The notes: generated by a model not told the origin, from the letters alone. A stretch of 64,000 nt of DNA from Amoebidium appalachense (GCA_963693365.1 CAVNZM010000009.1:4774001-4838000); one strand, 5' to 3'. Shown: positions 12,701 through 25,101, numbered from the stretch's first letter. A program made the numbers and translations.

Positions 12701-13065
12701 ATTATCGACTTCATGACGACAATGAAAAATTCCAGAGATATCAACACACGTGGCTCGCGCCCACAAAAAGTGGCTCACCAGGGTCTAGTGCATGCAGTCC
12801 AAAATTCTCCGCTCACACCATCCATTTTTGTCTTACGTGTCAACCAAAGGTTTCAAAACCTTCGTTTCTCACCTCACGCACTTTTTTCTGAGAGCTCTTC
12901 CCACGTCCGAATTGATGCGCACAAGAGTTGCCACTCACAACTGATTTGAAAGTTTGGGCTCGGTAGAAGTGGAAGTGGGCAGCTTTCAGAGCTTTCATGG
13001 GGCACTTGTAGCTGGCTAGAACTATTTTTAAGAATACCCACAAAAACTTTGGTGAATTGGTTACA
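9786..13065. other. gene-free ordinary DNA upstream of the zinc-finger gene
   Basis: No homopolymer or microsatellite of note. It contains a short telomere-like CCCTAACCCTAAACCCTA at about 11225-11242 and several CCAAT/ATTGG words (10615-10690). Short open frames lack motif or splice support. If the zinc-finger gene has upstream non-coding exons or a promoter, they should lie here. Confidence 0.4.
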
Positions 13066-13071
13066 GCCACG

Positions 13072-14316
13072 ATGTTGAAGCTCGAGCCCAATTCACAAAC
13101 GCAAACACGCGACCAGCTTTCCCTCCCTTACCTTCAGGACGCACACACAAAGACACTCCCCCCGCTCAACATGCAGGCGGCGCAGGCTGAAATTATCGAG
13201 GAGGAGGGGTTTCTCTCCTCCGACAACGAAGAGTGTCTGGCCCAGAGGGACGTTTCCCCTCTCCCACCACCAACCGCAGATTCCAAACACAACCCACACC
13301 ATTCACAAACCAACACAAACACGCAATCACACGCACCCTTCACGATGCACACCTCAAAGGTGCGCTCTGTGTCCCTCTCCTCCCTGTCCCCCATTCAATG
13401 TGACAGTTACATCAACACTTTTGCAACAGGTAGTGACTCTCACAACTCCGCAACACTTCGCCGTGAGAGTTGCCCTGAGCGATCAAGCCAACAGAATTTC
13501 GGTCTGCCCGCTCTCCAAACAGAGCGCCAGCCGGTAGGGATCACACGGCCGCGGTCTGGTTCGCTCAATGACACATTTAGCAGGCAATCGAGATTTCTAC
13601 CTCTTTCCACCGATTTCCGCCTACAGGAGGATAGCTTTCTCGGTCTTCCTAATCCCAGAAAATCTTCCGCCCCCTGTTTCTCCACAAACACGTTGCATGA
13701 CCCGTTCGACTCGCACCGCGTGGGGCGTAGGCTTACAGCGGATTCAGCGGATGCCCTAGCCCAGCTTTTCCACAGCGTAGATTTGGCGTCTGTTCACAGC
13801 AGTCCCACCCAATCGCACGCGGGCATTCCTGCATTCGGCGGCAACAACAACCATTACGAACCACACACAGGCTTGCACCACCACGCGGCACAGCAGCACA
13901 GACGCAGATCCTCACACGAACCCGTCGATGAACTTGACGCAGACTTGATCTCCGATTTTCTACAGTCGGCGAACAGTCGTGCGGACCAACAACTGAAAGC
14001 GATTTTGGCGGCTCTGAATGGTGCAGCGGCGGGGCCAGGACCCAAGCATGGGGGCCTTAACACCAGCTCCCTCCCGGATGAAAACATGGGCGGTGGCTAC
14101 GGGCACGAGCACGGAACAGATGGCGAGGATGGTGACGGACAGATGATGGTCGACCTGACAGGGAATGACTCCGAGAGCGGGGATATGGAGAACGGCGGCG
14201 GGAAGTGCAACAAGGCCCGTCCCCGTCGGCCGCGCAACCAGCTTGCGAGGCAGTATGTGTGCCCGCTCAGCCACACCGGGTGTGAGAGGAGATACGAGGC
14301 TTGGCGCTCTCTGCAG
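13072..14316 (+). CDS. zinc-finger gene, exon 1
   Basis: Open from the ATG to the donor after CTG CAG. A possible splice acceptor (TTACAG) lies 6 bases before the ATG, so this may be an internal or second exon. It carries the two cysteines of the finger. Confidence 0.75.
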
Positions 14317-14972
14317 GTGTGTATTCTAACTGTAACTTCTGTATCCTGTTTGCTTTTTGCCACATTTCCAAATTCTGCAAAACACAAAGCATTGTGTGGT
14401 TTTCTTATAAGTTCAACCCTGTTGTAACATATCATTCGAAATTTCACCAGCAGTTGCTAACGAAATTTTTCCCCCTACAGCACCACCTCTGGGCACACCA
14501 TTCCATCCGCTTCCGCAAGTTGGACTACGACCGGCTGTTTCCTCAGCTCTCCATCCACCAGATCATCAGCTCACAGGACCTGCTCTACCCTCACATCCTC
14601 CGGGAGAAACTCCAGGCCGCAAACCAGAAATATCAGCAGCAAAACACCATCAGACCCCGTGCCCCGGCTAATTCCGTGCCCACGAGCGGAATTTCAAGCC
14701 CTGCTGCTGGCTCCCCCCAAAATTTCGCCGTCAAGAACAACCGCAACGTTGCTCCTTACAGCGCTAACAGCAGCCCTATCGTCAGGGCGCGAAACAGCTT
14801 CCTGCGGCCGAGCGAAAATTCAATGTGGGGGGGCTCAAGAGAGGTGAACAATATGGGGACACTGATGGAGGATGGAATTTCAAGGGGTCCTATCTCGAGC
14901 GTCTCCAGCCCTTCCCTGCCCGTGGGCAATCAGCTGGCCTGGGATAACCTTCTGGAGAGGCTGCAAATGTAA
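13072..14972 (+). CDS. single C2H2 zinc-finger protein, putative DNA-binding regulator (2 exons)
   Basis: Two exons (13072-14316 and 14481-14972) join in phase 0 across a 164-base intron with GTGTGT donor and CTACAG acceptor. From the ATG at 13072 the product is about 578 residues. Residues 1-395 are low-complexity, rich in Ser, Gln, His and Asn, with an acidic stretch just before a basic KARPRRPRNQ segment that could be a nuclear signal. One C2H2 finger follows: C397, C404, H417, H421 (C-x6-C-x12-H-x3-H), with the usual aromatic and Leu core positions. The intron falls between residues 415 and 416, inside the finger. The tail is Ser/Asn-rich and ends at TAA. A TTACAG directly before CCACGATG means an upstream exon is possible, which would move the start. 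By family knowledge it is probably a nuclear transcription factor. The exact family and targets are not recognisable. Confidence 0.8.
14481..14972 (+). CDS. zinc-finger gene, exon 2 (terminal)
   Basis: Begins after CCCCCTACAG with CAC CAC CTC, supplying the two zinc-binding histidines. It runs 163 codons to TAA at 14970-14972. Confidence 0.8.
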   Translation, partial: HHLWAHHSIRFRKLDYDRLFPQLSIHQIISSQDLLYPHILREKLQAANQKYQQQNTIRPRAPANSVPTSGISSPAAGSPQNFAVKNNRNVAPYSANSSPIVRARNSFLRPSENSMWGGSREVNNMGTLMEDGISRGPISSVSSPSLPVGNQLAWDNLLERLQM

Positions 14973-15660
14973 ACCTTTTTTATTTGTGGTGGATAAAATG
15001 AGTTTTCTTCGAAATGTTGATACATGTAAAATATACACATTGCGATAACCTATTTGATATGTATCATATACCCATAATGCAATGATGTATAGTTGGGCTC
15101 TATATCACCTCTCCGATAAGGGTGACCAAATGTTGTATCATAGTAAATATCACCATTCGGTTGAATTTTCGGTAAAATGTTTTGGAATATCCTGTTTCCT
15201 TGGGCTTGTTCTCTAACTGGGGGAATGGGTGCGTGGTGTGGCCGGTCATTGCAACCTCGTTTTGTTTCTGTTTTTTGTGTTTTATGTTTTCATTTCTTAA
15301 GAAACAGCATGTAGGTTGAAAGTGACTGTGAAACTTCGTCGAGAAGTGGTTGTACTTATAGTTCGAATGGAGTATTGATAAATACCGGATTCGAACATTG
15401 ATTGATAAAATATTGAGCGCCTTTCACAAAGGGATGACAATATAACTGTGCGCAAACACAGCGTTTTCGTGTTGAGGGAACTTAGCTCACTGTATGTAGG
15501 CCATTTATTATTAGCTCAGTGACGTATAAGGGTGGCTACACCTCGTGAAATATATGAAAAGCTATAAACAGCACTCTCGTTGCGGAAAGGATTTTTCTAC
15601 GTAATCAGACTCCACAGTCCCTCCCTCTCATTCCTTCTTTGAATGTTCTTTTGTACGCCG
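14973..15660. other. 3' flank of the zinc-finger gene; no further gene seen
   Basis: AT-rich ordinary sequence. No exact AATAAA was found close to the stop codon, and variants such as GATAAA are present. No other gene signal. Confidence 0.4.
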
Positions 15661-15667
15661 TACTGCC

Positions 15668-15843
15668 TACCCCCCTCCCCCCCCCCCCCCCCTTTCACCA
15701 CCGGGCACACACGCAACCAACCAAACCAACTTGTTTAGCTACGTTTTGTGTTTCGTCATTTGACGAGTTTCAGGCTGCAAGGCTTCTATATTTCCAACCC
15801 TCAACCCCCTTACACATCCCCCCCTCCCCATCCCCCCCCTCAG

Positions 15844-15874
<31 letters not shown>

Positions 15875-15960
15875 GCACGCACGCGCAAACGCGCAAACAC
15901 ACACGCACACACGCACACACGCACACATACACATGCACACACACACAGACACAACCACCA
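15668..15960. repeat. poly-C and CA/CG-rich array
   Basis: A C run at about 15670-15692 is followed by CA units mixed with CGCA units at about 15842-15950. Confidence 0.85.
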
Positions 15961-16905
15961 CCGCCAAGGCTTTTGCTTGGCACCATTGGAACTTGTGCTG
16001 TACTAAGGCCTGTCGATGGCAAATAGCTTCAATGCTTTCTTTTTTCTGTCATTCAGTCTTTCATGACTCATCCGCTCGGCAATTGCATTCGCCATGTACT
16101 CTATATACATGTGTGTGTGCTTCGTTCTTTTGTGCATGCAGGTACTTGTGTGGTAAGTAACAGGTTGGTGCGCACGTGCAGGCATTGGTGTGGTAGCTAG
16201 CGTGCATGTGATTGGACAGTTTACACGTGTGGCTGGTGCCCGTGCAGACATGTACATGTGTGGTTGGTGCTCATGTGCCCAGCCGTGATATTAATGGCAT
16301 TAATTTTATACTACTGTAATCCATATGATATGGCCACTACCCGTGTGTTCTCAATGCCATGGTGAAACAATTCTGTCTGATGTAACCTACACCGTTGTGC
16401 TCTTATAACATTGGGTCCGGCACACCCATGTTACCGAGCATGATGGCAGGTATTACCCAATCAAAATTAGCCAAATTTTCAGTAGTACGCGCCATTTTTG
16501 GCAGGTGGTTAACCATAAAAGGTTAGTTTCGTCACCTTGCCGGGTAGTTTTTTTGGCTGCAGTGCTGGCTTCAGGGCTATTATTTCTACAAAACAATATA
16601 GTAATAATTATAAGCTTTCAGGAAATATGCGTTTCAAGACAAAAAAAGCACATTTGGATAGCATCGCTTCAAATTGAGCCAGTCCGAAAAACCATGATGC
16701 TGTGTTACCGTAGCCATGTTTGTGCTTGCACCACCCTTTCGTCTGTATCGTCAGTCCTGCATTGTGCACAGTGTCACGTTCCCACTTCACTACATCCATG
16801 TTGTATACGCTGAAACATTATCGACTTCGTGTCTAACACACACGTGTTTCCTCACCTGTGCGCTTGATTTTGCTTTTTGCTCCTTGTGGACATGTGCATA
16901 CTGAA
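15961..16905. other. no gene seen
   Basis: TG-rich at 16100-16280, with loosely repeated GTGCAGGCATTGGTGTGG-like words, then ordinary sequence. No supported exon. Confidence 0.35.
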
Positions 16906-16909
16906 CCAT

Positions 16910-16916
16910 CCCCCCC

Positions 16917-16951
<35 letters not shown>

Positions 16952-17000
16952 TACTCCCCCCCCCCCCCCCCCCCCCACCCTCCCCCCCCTTCCCCCCCCG
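16910..17000. repeat. poly-C block
   Basis: C runs of about 34 and 24 bases with single-base interruptions. Confidence 0.9.
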
Positions 17001-17248
17001 GATTGGCCAACATGCCCCCGATATCCCCTCCCGGCCACCTCCCTGCCCCACGGTCTTGGGCCCTTAAACTGGGTTGCAATGCTACAGCTAGGCTAATAAT
17101 TAGTTTGAATTTTTTATTTTAATAAAAAAAGAAAGAAGAAAAAATTGTTTTCGATGTGCGTCTAATTCCCTCTCACCTCATCTCCGTCAATGTTTTCAAC
17201 ATTAACACGGTGCAGGATCCCTTTATGTTATACTGTGACCACTGTGCC

Positions 17249-17449
17249 TTTTTTTTTTTTTTTTTTTTTGCTTGTCGGCTGGCCGCCGCGGCCCCCTCCC
17301 TCCCCCCTCCCCCCGTCCCCTTCTGCTCTTCTGCCCCCGCTGCCCCCTCTCCCCCTTCTCCTCCACCCCACCTTCCCCCCCCCCCCCCCCCCCAGCCCGG
17401 AGCCAGAAGGGAATTGGCCGGGGGGGGGGGGGGGGGGGAGGCTTCTTGT

Positions 17450-17480
<31 letters not shown>

Positions 17481-17512
17481 GGGGAGGAGGGGAGGAGGGG
17501 AGGGGGACAGAC
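17249..17512. repeat. T20, C-rich and G-rich composite
   Basis: A T run is followed by about 130 bases of C-rich sequence and then two G runs. No coding signal. Confidence 0.85.
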
Positions 17513-17539
17513 TAGGAATTACGGTAAATGTCATTTCAG

Positions 17540-17916
17540 ACCTTAACCCACCGCAGTCCTTTTACTGCAATTGAGATCTGAGGAATGGAATTTGAGACAA
17601 GTTTAATGATTGGTCAAAAAGTAGATTCCTGTGGTCTCCTCATGTTCATGACCTCGTTGGGTCTTTGTACTTGCCATATATGGAAATGTTAGGGGGGCTA
17701 ATGTAGTTTGCCGTCTGTAACATAATGAGCGCCTCCCCCCCTCCCCCCCCCCCCCCCTCCGAATACATATAGAGCAACCTTCTCTAAACATGTCTATCCT
17801 GTTTGCCATACGTGGAGTGTCAAAGGGGGGCTCATGTGCTTTAGTGGCTGTCATAGCTCAACTTGAGTTTGCCGAAATATAAACTCACGTTATGTGTATG
17901 TTGGGGAGGGAGGGAG

Positions 17917-17964
<48 letters not shown>

Positions 17965-18330
17965 GAAGGGGAGGGGAGGGAAGCAACGAATGCTACGTTT
18001 GAGATTTTATAAAGTTTACTGCACATTACCGTACTCGTATTAGGGAGAATCGTTGGGAGAGTAGGGGAGGAGGGGGACTGGTTGCAGGGGGGGAAAGGCA
18101 GGGGGAGGGGAGAGGGGGAGGGGGGGGAGGGGGAAAGGGGGGGGGGGGAACCGCGGAAGCTTCGAGAGTGGGCTCCGGGGGGAGGAGATGGGGGAGAAGG
18201 GGGAGGGCATGCACCTACTTTGATGATCATATTATAGAGGAGGAAACGACGAACCCAAAGAAATAGGCCAATAATGAAAGAAGGGTTAGGGGAAAGCTGG
18301 AACCTATATGGGTGGGGATGGGAGCGTGGG
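17540..18330. repeat. dispersed repeat R1, diverged copy
   Basis: The block TTAATGATTGG(T/C)CAA, then GGGTCTTTGTACTTGCC and CCATATATGG (17674-17683), then GGGGGGCTCATGTG, is shared with 20.2, 34.0 and 38.0 kb. A G tract of about 40 bases (17922-17963) and G-rich sequence follow. No protein is encoded. Confidence 0.6.
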
Positions 18331-18735
18331 TTTGTGGGTAAAGTGGTGGGTGGCATGGGTGGGTGGGTGGGTGGGCGGTGGGGAAGCTGGGTGATGGTGG
18401 GGTGGGTGCGTCACGCGGTTGCTTGCATGGGGAGGGGGAGGGGCGGGGGAAGGTTGATGGGGGCGGGGGGAGGGGGGGGGGGGGAGGGGGAGGGGAGGGG
18501 ACGGGGCGGGTGGGGGGTGGGGGGGGAGGGGGGGGGGAGAAGATAGGAGAGAGCGACGAAGTATTGCCATAGCATGTGCTGGGAGGGGGAGGGGGGGAAA
18601 GGATGATGAGAGGTGGTTTCGGGGGGAGGGGGGGAAATGGAGGGGGGGGGGAGGGGGGTTTTGGTGGAAGAGAGGGGTTGACCGGGTGGGGTGGGTGAGG
18701 GGGGGGGGGGGGGGGGGAGGGGGGGGGGCACCCGT
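18331..18735. repeat. G-rich, GGGT-rich low-complexity DNA
   Basis: GGGTGGGT units and G runs on the plus strand. It would be G-quadruplex prone. Confidence 0.8.
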
Positions 18736-19905
18736 TTATAACCAAAGGAAGTGGGTGTGTTTGTAGCCTGCACAACAACTCAATCAGGTGGTATATTGTA
18801 GTCATACAATATTATATAGAACTTTCGTTGGCCAGAAATCCCATTATCGATTGATATCACGCGGGACTGAATCACAAAGGCCACGATCCCCTTAAAGCGT
18901 AATTCTCGATTAAAATGTGATAATTCAATAGTATACGTACTATGTAGTAATGTTGAGCTCAAAATTTTATGAATCAACAGTTGTTTTCTCTGGTAACATA
19001 TTTACTTAGTGCACAATGAAATCTTATTTTTCTAGGTAAGATTCAAGGCTTTCGTTTTATTTTGGCAAAAGACGCATGTACCCTGCGGTCTACTCTAGCC
19101 ATCGGAAGGGGGGGGGGGGGGAGAGGAAGGGGGGGGGGGGGGGGTGAAGGCAGGGTTGCCCGGGGGGGGGGGGGGGGGGGGGGGAGGGGGGGGAGGGGGA
19201 GAGGGGGGAGGGGGAGTCTACGAAATCGAACCAGATTGTCCAATTGGTCAGTTAAGGTGGAATGCCTCAAATTTCAAATTTCTGCTACGATGAAGGGGGT
19301 GCACATTAATCTGTTACCATTTGAAAACTTTGATGGTGCTTCACGTTAGAGCCTAATATAGCAACTCCTGCCGGCGTGGCTGGGGTAGTAACCCTGGGCA
19401 AAGTGTGTACTGCTAGTACTTCGGTGTGTGAAGAATTTTTTAGCTTAGCTGAGCACATAGACTGCACCCTAACTAGTGTACTGTCGGTGCTGTGTGATAG
19501 ACGGTAGTTCCCTCGAAGGCCTGTAAAAGGTCCTCCGGGAACAAAACGTGATAAAATATAAATAACAATTGCACCCCAGCTAGGGCAAACGGATATGAAA
19601 ATAACCATCTCTATCTTCTACGTGTATCCGTGTCAGATACCAAGAAAAAAATGTTCTTATTAATTCCAATTAATGAGGGGGGAAAGGGGGCTGAACTTCC
19701 TACGTGATTTTATTGATTGCACTGATTCGCTGGCCCCAGCGTTTGATTTTTATGGCCGATGTGGAAACTGATCTGATGGATGGGTGTCGTCACTATAGTG
19801 ATCCTGGAAAAATCCGAACAAAATATACTGGAGAAGGAGACAGGTGTAAACCCACACACGTGCAAAGCTTCCGCCCGGTTCGTTAGAATCGGCTCCAAAC
19901 GTTCA
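18736..19905. other. no gene seen; one G-rich patch
   Basis: AT-rich ordinary sequence interrupted by G runs at 19107-19215. No supported gene. Confidence 0.4.
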
Positions 19906-19925
19906 GATTCTCGCACAAGTTGCAA

Positions 19926-19954
19926 CCCCCTCCCCCCCCCCCCCTCCCCCCCCC

Positions 19955-19985
<31 letters not shown>

Positions 19986-20125
19986 ACATCCCCTTCCCTC
20001 CCCCTCCTGCCCCATCCCCTCCCCTCCCCCTCCCCGCCCCTTTTCCTCCCCCTCGCGCCCCTTTCCCCCCCCCCCCCTCCCCCTGCCCCTGCCCATCCTC
20101 CCCCTTCCCTCCTCCCCCCCTCTCC
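19926..20125. repeat. poly-C, CA and CT/CCCT-rich block
   Basis: A C run of about 32 bases leads into a short CA array and then CCCT-rich sequence. Confidence 0.85.
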
Positions 20126-20570
20126 GGGCCCCTCGGCAACACACTAGGCTGAGTAGGGGTGTTTCGTATAAGAGAGCATTGAAACAAGCTCAACGACCGG
20201 CCAAAGTAAGATGCAATGGTAAATCGTTATGTGTCTGGGCTTGTGGGTTCTTTGTACTTGCCATATGTGGAAGTGTTGGGAGGGGTGCCCGTGTGTTCTG
20301 CTGCCTGGTAAGAACCCCCCCCCCCCCCCCCCCCCCCCTTCTCCCCCATCTACATTGCACATTTCCTCATCTTTCTACATGTGTGTGTGCATATTATGTG
20401 ATGGGAAATATTTGGAGTTCTTTGCTGCCTGTTGCCGCCCTATATATAGAGTTTTGCGGCGACATATGTTGTGTATATGTGTGTTTCTTTTCTTAGTCCT
20501 TCTTTTCTCCGTTTTTCTCTCAAAGTTTCCTTCTTTTCTTTCTTTTTACTTCTTCTTCTTTTTCTTTTTC

Positions 20571-20585
20571 TTTTTTTTTTTTTTT

Positions 20586-20635
<50 letters not shown>
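20571..20635. repeat. T25-G40 composite homopolymer
   Basis: A T run passes directly into a G run inside repeat R1. The equivalent place in the copy at 31.5 kb also has a T run followed by a long G run. Confidence 0.9.
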
Positions 20636-20637
<2 letters not shown>

Positions 20638-22418
20638 AAACGCCTGTGGGTTCTATTGATCAACGAACGGATGGAAGGTTGAGGGAGCGGGGAGGGGGGG
20701 GGGGGGGGGGGGGGAGGGGGGGGGGGAGGGGGGGGGGTGAAGCTAGCAGCAGACACATGATCTCATCCACACCATTTATGCGGCCACTAGACGTCCCGAT
20801 CAATTTCTGTCCAAATGAGACGAGTGTTAGTCACACCATTCGTCAAGGTGATGTTTTTTTTTATTTTTTTGTTTTGTTTTTTTTATTTTTTTTTTTTTGG
20901 GGGGGGGGGTAAGGGGTGAGGGAGGGAGAAGGAGGGAGGGCATGGGGAGAGAAGGCAGGGGAAAGGTAGGAGGGCAGGAAGGCGCATATGCCTTTGTTCG
21001 AACCAGCAAGGTCTTATGGTGGTCAGGGGACAGAGCGTGCTAGAGAAAAAGAAAGAGGAGGTACCCGGGGGAGAGAAGGGGGGGGGGGGGGGGGGGGGAT
21101 GAGATGGAGGAGAGGAGGGGAACGAGAGGGGGAGTTTGGGGGCGGGGGGGATAGCTTAGATATTGCGTATTGAAAGAAAGAAGGGGTGGGAGGCAGAAAA
21201 CATGAGTAGGGCTGGATAGGGGAGGGAGCGCCGGGGGGGGGGGGGGGAGGGGGGGGGGGGGGGGAAGGGGGAGGGGGAGGGGGGGAGGAGGGGGGGAGGA
21301 GGGGGGGGGGAGGAGGAGAGCGTTTTTATTTTTTATTTTATTTTTTTGTGGGGGGGGGGGGGGGGGGGGGGGGTGCAATGAGAAGGGAGAGGGTGGGGTT
21401 TTTGGGACGAGGGTGGGGGGAGGACAAATATATGATGAAGGGAGCTCAGTGTGGCCATGAAAGGGGGAGGGGAGGGGAGATCCGTAATCAGAGAGAGTGG
21501 GAAAAGTGGGAACTTGGGAACCTGCTGCATAAATTGGACATCAGCACAGACACCCCAAGTTGAATATTTAAGGTTTATTTCAATTTTATCTAAATCTAAA
21601 TCTAAAGACTATTATATAACCATAAACGGCTAATGGTTGATCTAATTGGACTAAAAACCATACATCACACATGGCTAATGGTTGGTCTACTCGTCATACA
21701 ACATAATTGGCCAATGTGAGACACGGACCTGATCTATGGGTCATGTCTTTTTCCTAATGATTTTCGAATATCTAAGGTAAATTCCCGTATATCTAGCCAG
21801 TCTGAATATCGTAGGATGTTTACCCTAGAGCTGGGGATTCAATCTGGGCATTCACACAGGTTGCAACCCCCCCCCCCCCCCCCCCCCCCCCCTCCCCCCC
21901 CCCCCCCCAACCTCGTCACAAAAAAAATAAAAATAAAAAAATAAAATAAAGTTTTAGAAAAAACACGAAAAACAGAGACGTTCATCATCGAGTTATGACA
22001 TACGCACACATGTCTATCCGATATGTCATATATGGAAGTGCTGGTGTGGGGTTCTATGGGTTTGCTGATGATCTCATAAACTTTGATTCTTCTCTCTTGT
22101 CTGCTATACAGGCAGTCTTTCAGGGGGGTTCATGTTATTTTTCTGTGTGTATGCGTGACATAGATCTATGTACAGTCGCCGCATGATATAGCTTCCCCCT
22201 CCCTAGAGCCCCCCCTTTCCACACCGTTTTAGAATTCCTTTCGGACTGCCATAAACCATTTCGTCTAATTTTTTGGTACAGAAAACGGCCCATAACAGCG
22301 AGACCCCCCCTCCCCCCCCCTCCCCCCCGCCGCACCCCCCTCCCCCTCCACACATATTACGTGTAGTGCCAGGGTCGAGGAGGAACACCGTCACATGAAC
22401 ACGTAAAAGGCGTTTTAG

Positions 22419-22455
<37 letters not shown>

Positions 22456-22823
22456 TTTTCACCCCCACTCCCCACTGCATCCCCTCCCATTGGGAAGGCC
22501 ACAGGGTTGGCCCATTGGCGGGGTTTCATTGGAGATATGTGTGATTTTATTCCTTCTGAACCAATAACAAGGAACAACACATTGCCAAAAAAGGCCAACC
22601 TCCGTTATATTTCACCTGATTGGTTAACTGCCACCAACCTTAAATCCAATTCAAATGCAACCCAACAAACACAAAAAGGAGAGGTGGAGGGGACTCGAAC
22701 TTGAACATGATAATATATTTTTGAAATTTACATATACCCCCCCCCCCCCCCCCCCCCCCCCCCTCTCCCCCCCTCCTCCTCCCCCCCCCAGGGGTGCAAC
22801 CGAGATGTTTTTTGTGTGCACGC

Positions 22824-22825
<2 letters not shown>

Positions 22826-22903
<78 letters not shown>

Positions 22904-22946
22904 CGTGCATGTGAGTGTGTTTGGGGGGGGGGGGGGGGGGGGGGGG
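22826..22946. repeat. (GT)n array followed by a G run
   Basis: About 38 GT units, a short spacer, then about 25 G. Both are embedded in the long R1 copy. Confidence 0.9.
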
Positions 22947-23520
22947 GAGCCTGGGGGCAAGGGGGTTTCCGTCGGTGAATAATCCTTATTTGCAGTGTCT
23001 GTCTCATGTAAATATAATGAACGGATAAACCGTTCTAAAGATCTTTCCTTTCTAGCAATAATGGGGTAAAGCACTGTGTGTTCGTACGATGATGCTGGTG
23101 GTAGGGAACGAGGGTACAACTTACCTGCCTTTTTTGGAGTGAGCGCGGTAGAGGGGAGGTTAGGGGGCAGAGACGATTCGTGGACGGAAGGGGCCACCGG
23201 GTGGAAGAGAGAAGGCGGGGGGAGGGGGGCGGGGGGAGGGGGGGAGGGGGGGGGGGGGGCGCATGGGTGGTTAGGCACATGTACGTACAGGAGCAAAACA
23301 AAACCGGAAGAGAATTGGTTAATCAGAAAAAAGGGATGGAGGGTATATACCTGCCTTGGTACGGCCGAGGAGGAGGAGGGGGGGAAGGAGGGGGGGGGGG
23401 GGGGGGGGGGGGGGAGGGGGGGGGGGGGAGGGGGGAATCCGCACCTTGATCTGAACAAGTGGAGTTTAAATTTGGTTGCATGAAGGAGAAACACCCCGCG
23501 CAAGATAACTTACGGATTTT

Positions 23521-24320
23521 ACTCAATAATACAAAAGAAATTGTCGAGCAAAAATAGTTTGCAAATTACGTGCCAGAGACCAGCTCCGCATTTTTTCAAA
23601 CCTTTAAAAAACCCACCGGCCGCCGCGCAAAAGGAATCGTTTTTACAGGCGAGTCTACATTTATGTACGTGCCTAACTTTACACTTACATACACAATAGT
23701 CATCTTGCATCACCCGGTCAGGGTCCCTTTACCTTAATTATAAAGCCTCAGCGGTAGCCTGTACATGCAAAAAAGGCTATAAAGAGAGCTCCTTACGCAA
23801 TATATATCATTCACGCCAGAAACTGATATTAGTGGCTGTATTACTACAGTCCATATCACAATATACATAATGACCTCCCCTCTGATCAGTGATCCATTAG
23901 CTTGCATGTGTCGGTGTGCATATTTTCATGCGTGCTCCTACCTTCTACAACTCCCGAATTCGAATATGTTTGACCATGCCCATTACAGCAATTTCCAAGA
24001 ACCAGCACCGATAGATAGAAGTCACTGGTCCACCATTCGGTGGCCCATAATGCCGCACCATGCAATCATATCTGATTGGGAAGGAGACAACAACATCCAC
24101 ACACAAGGTCATAATTCATTAAAAAACAAAAAAGTAGGAACATTGCAATCTCAACAAAAGTTTGTATGGACCAATTGATTTCGCGCGAACGCACGATTAG
24201 CCAAAAATATAGAAATTTGGGCGGGAAGTTTTGGCGCGCCAAAAAAAAAAGTTTTTATAAAACAAACAAAAAAAGTAGGAATATTGTCTTGATCGACATT
24301 ACATGTCCCACTAGCTGTTA
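23521..24320. other. no gene seen; 3' flank of the F-box gene
   Basis: AT-rich ordinary sequence. The F-box gene ends on the minus strand at 24476, so this is its downstream side. No other exon is supported. Confidence 0.4.
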
Positions 24321-24327
24321 GTCGAAC

Positions 24328-24567
24328 TTAAGGAGAAAGGGTTCATTTTGAAATTTCACTATGTAATTGATCAAATTTCATATGTAGGATTATCGGCCCC
24401 CACTGAGTATCGGGAGTTAGGGAGTATGGGGGATTACGATCTGCCGTTATGCACATGCATGGTTCATGGCCGCACTCAATTTGATTGGTGGAGATATAAC
24501 GGACCAATAGTCTCATATACCATATATGGTATATGAGGAAATTTAGTTTTGAACCCTTTCTCCTTAA
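24328..24567. mobile_element. short inverted-repeat element overlapping the last F-box exon
   Basis: The arms 24328-24356 and 24539-24567 are inverted copies: the outer 18 bases (TTAAGGAGAAAGGGTTCA) match perfectly and the inner six (AAATTT) match again. The 240-base interval also holds a perfect 26-base palindrome (24512-24537) centred on CCATATATGG. This is consistent with a small fold-back element that supplies part of the C-terminal coding exon and the stop codon of the neighbouring gene. Confidence 0.5.
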
Positions 24568-24601
24568 CCGTCACTCTCTCAATGTCCACATTCTTGAGGT
24601 C
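24476..24601 (-). CDS. F-box gene, terminal exon 5
   Basis: Acceptor TTGTTTGCAG, then [16 protein letters not shown] and on to a TGA at 24478-24476. Its phase 0 fits exon 4. The last 30 or so codons lie inside the inverted-repeat element. Confidence 0.6.
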   Translation of the reverse strand, partial: DLKNVDIERVTVKEKGFKTKFPHIPYMVYETIGPLYLHQSN

Positions 24602-24628
24602 CTGCAAACAAAAAATCGTTTCAACCAG

Positions 24629-24665
<37 letters not shown>

Positions 24666-25066
24666 AGAAAAAAAGAAAAAAAAGAAACCACACACGCACA
24701 CACACACACACACGCACACACACACACACGCTTTCACACACACACACACGCTTTCACACACACACACACACACACACACCCACCCACCCACCCACCCACC
24801 CACCCGCACACCCACCCACCTACACCCACACCCAGACCGAGACCCAGACCCACACACACAGGGCTTCACATATTATGCGTTGGGTCCAGACACGTGCAGT
24901 TACAAGCCCAGACACACATCTGGGACACACTTACATCCACCCAAACCCACCCACATACACACCTACACATCCATCCACACATCCCCCCCCTCCACTGACA
25001 CCTCCTACATGCCATCACACCCACAGGCGTCGGACCCCACACCCACACGTACCACACTGCCCACAA

Positions 25067-25101
<35 letters not shown>

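Larger units (their letters stand above)
20140..23520. repeat. dispersed repeat R1, long copy
   Basis: Several blocks align in order with 31.5-33.6 kb: ACGGATGGAAGGTTG (about 20667), CTTATGGTGGTCAGGG (about 21012), GACACCCCAAGTTGAAT (about 21549), GGCTAATGGTTGATCTAA (about 21629), CATATATGGAAGTGCTGG (about 22027), GACATAGATCTATGTAC (about 22157), CAGAAAACGGCCCATAA (about 22278), GGTCGAGGAGGAACACCGTC (about 22373) and AGTGAGCGCGGTAGAGGGGA (about 23139). Long homopolymers sit between blocks, including T25-G40 at 20571-20635. I found no transposase, reverse transcriptase or terminal repeat, so the class is unknown. Confidence 0.65.

Noticed and set aside
13057-13071. Upstream TTG start for the zinc-finger gene
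   Set aside because: TTG is a poor eukaryotic start, and ATG at 13072 follows immediately; the TTACAG here may be an acceptor instead.
22640-23503. 287-codon minus-strand frame
   Set aside because: Runs through G/C runs and a GT array inside repeat R1; the few ordinary residues are not shared between R1 copies.
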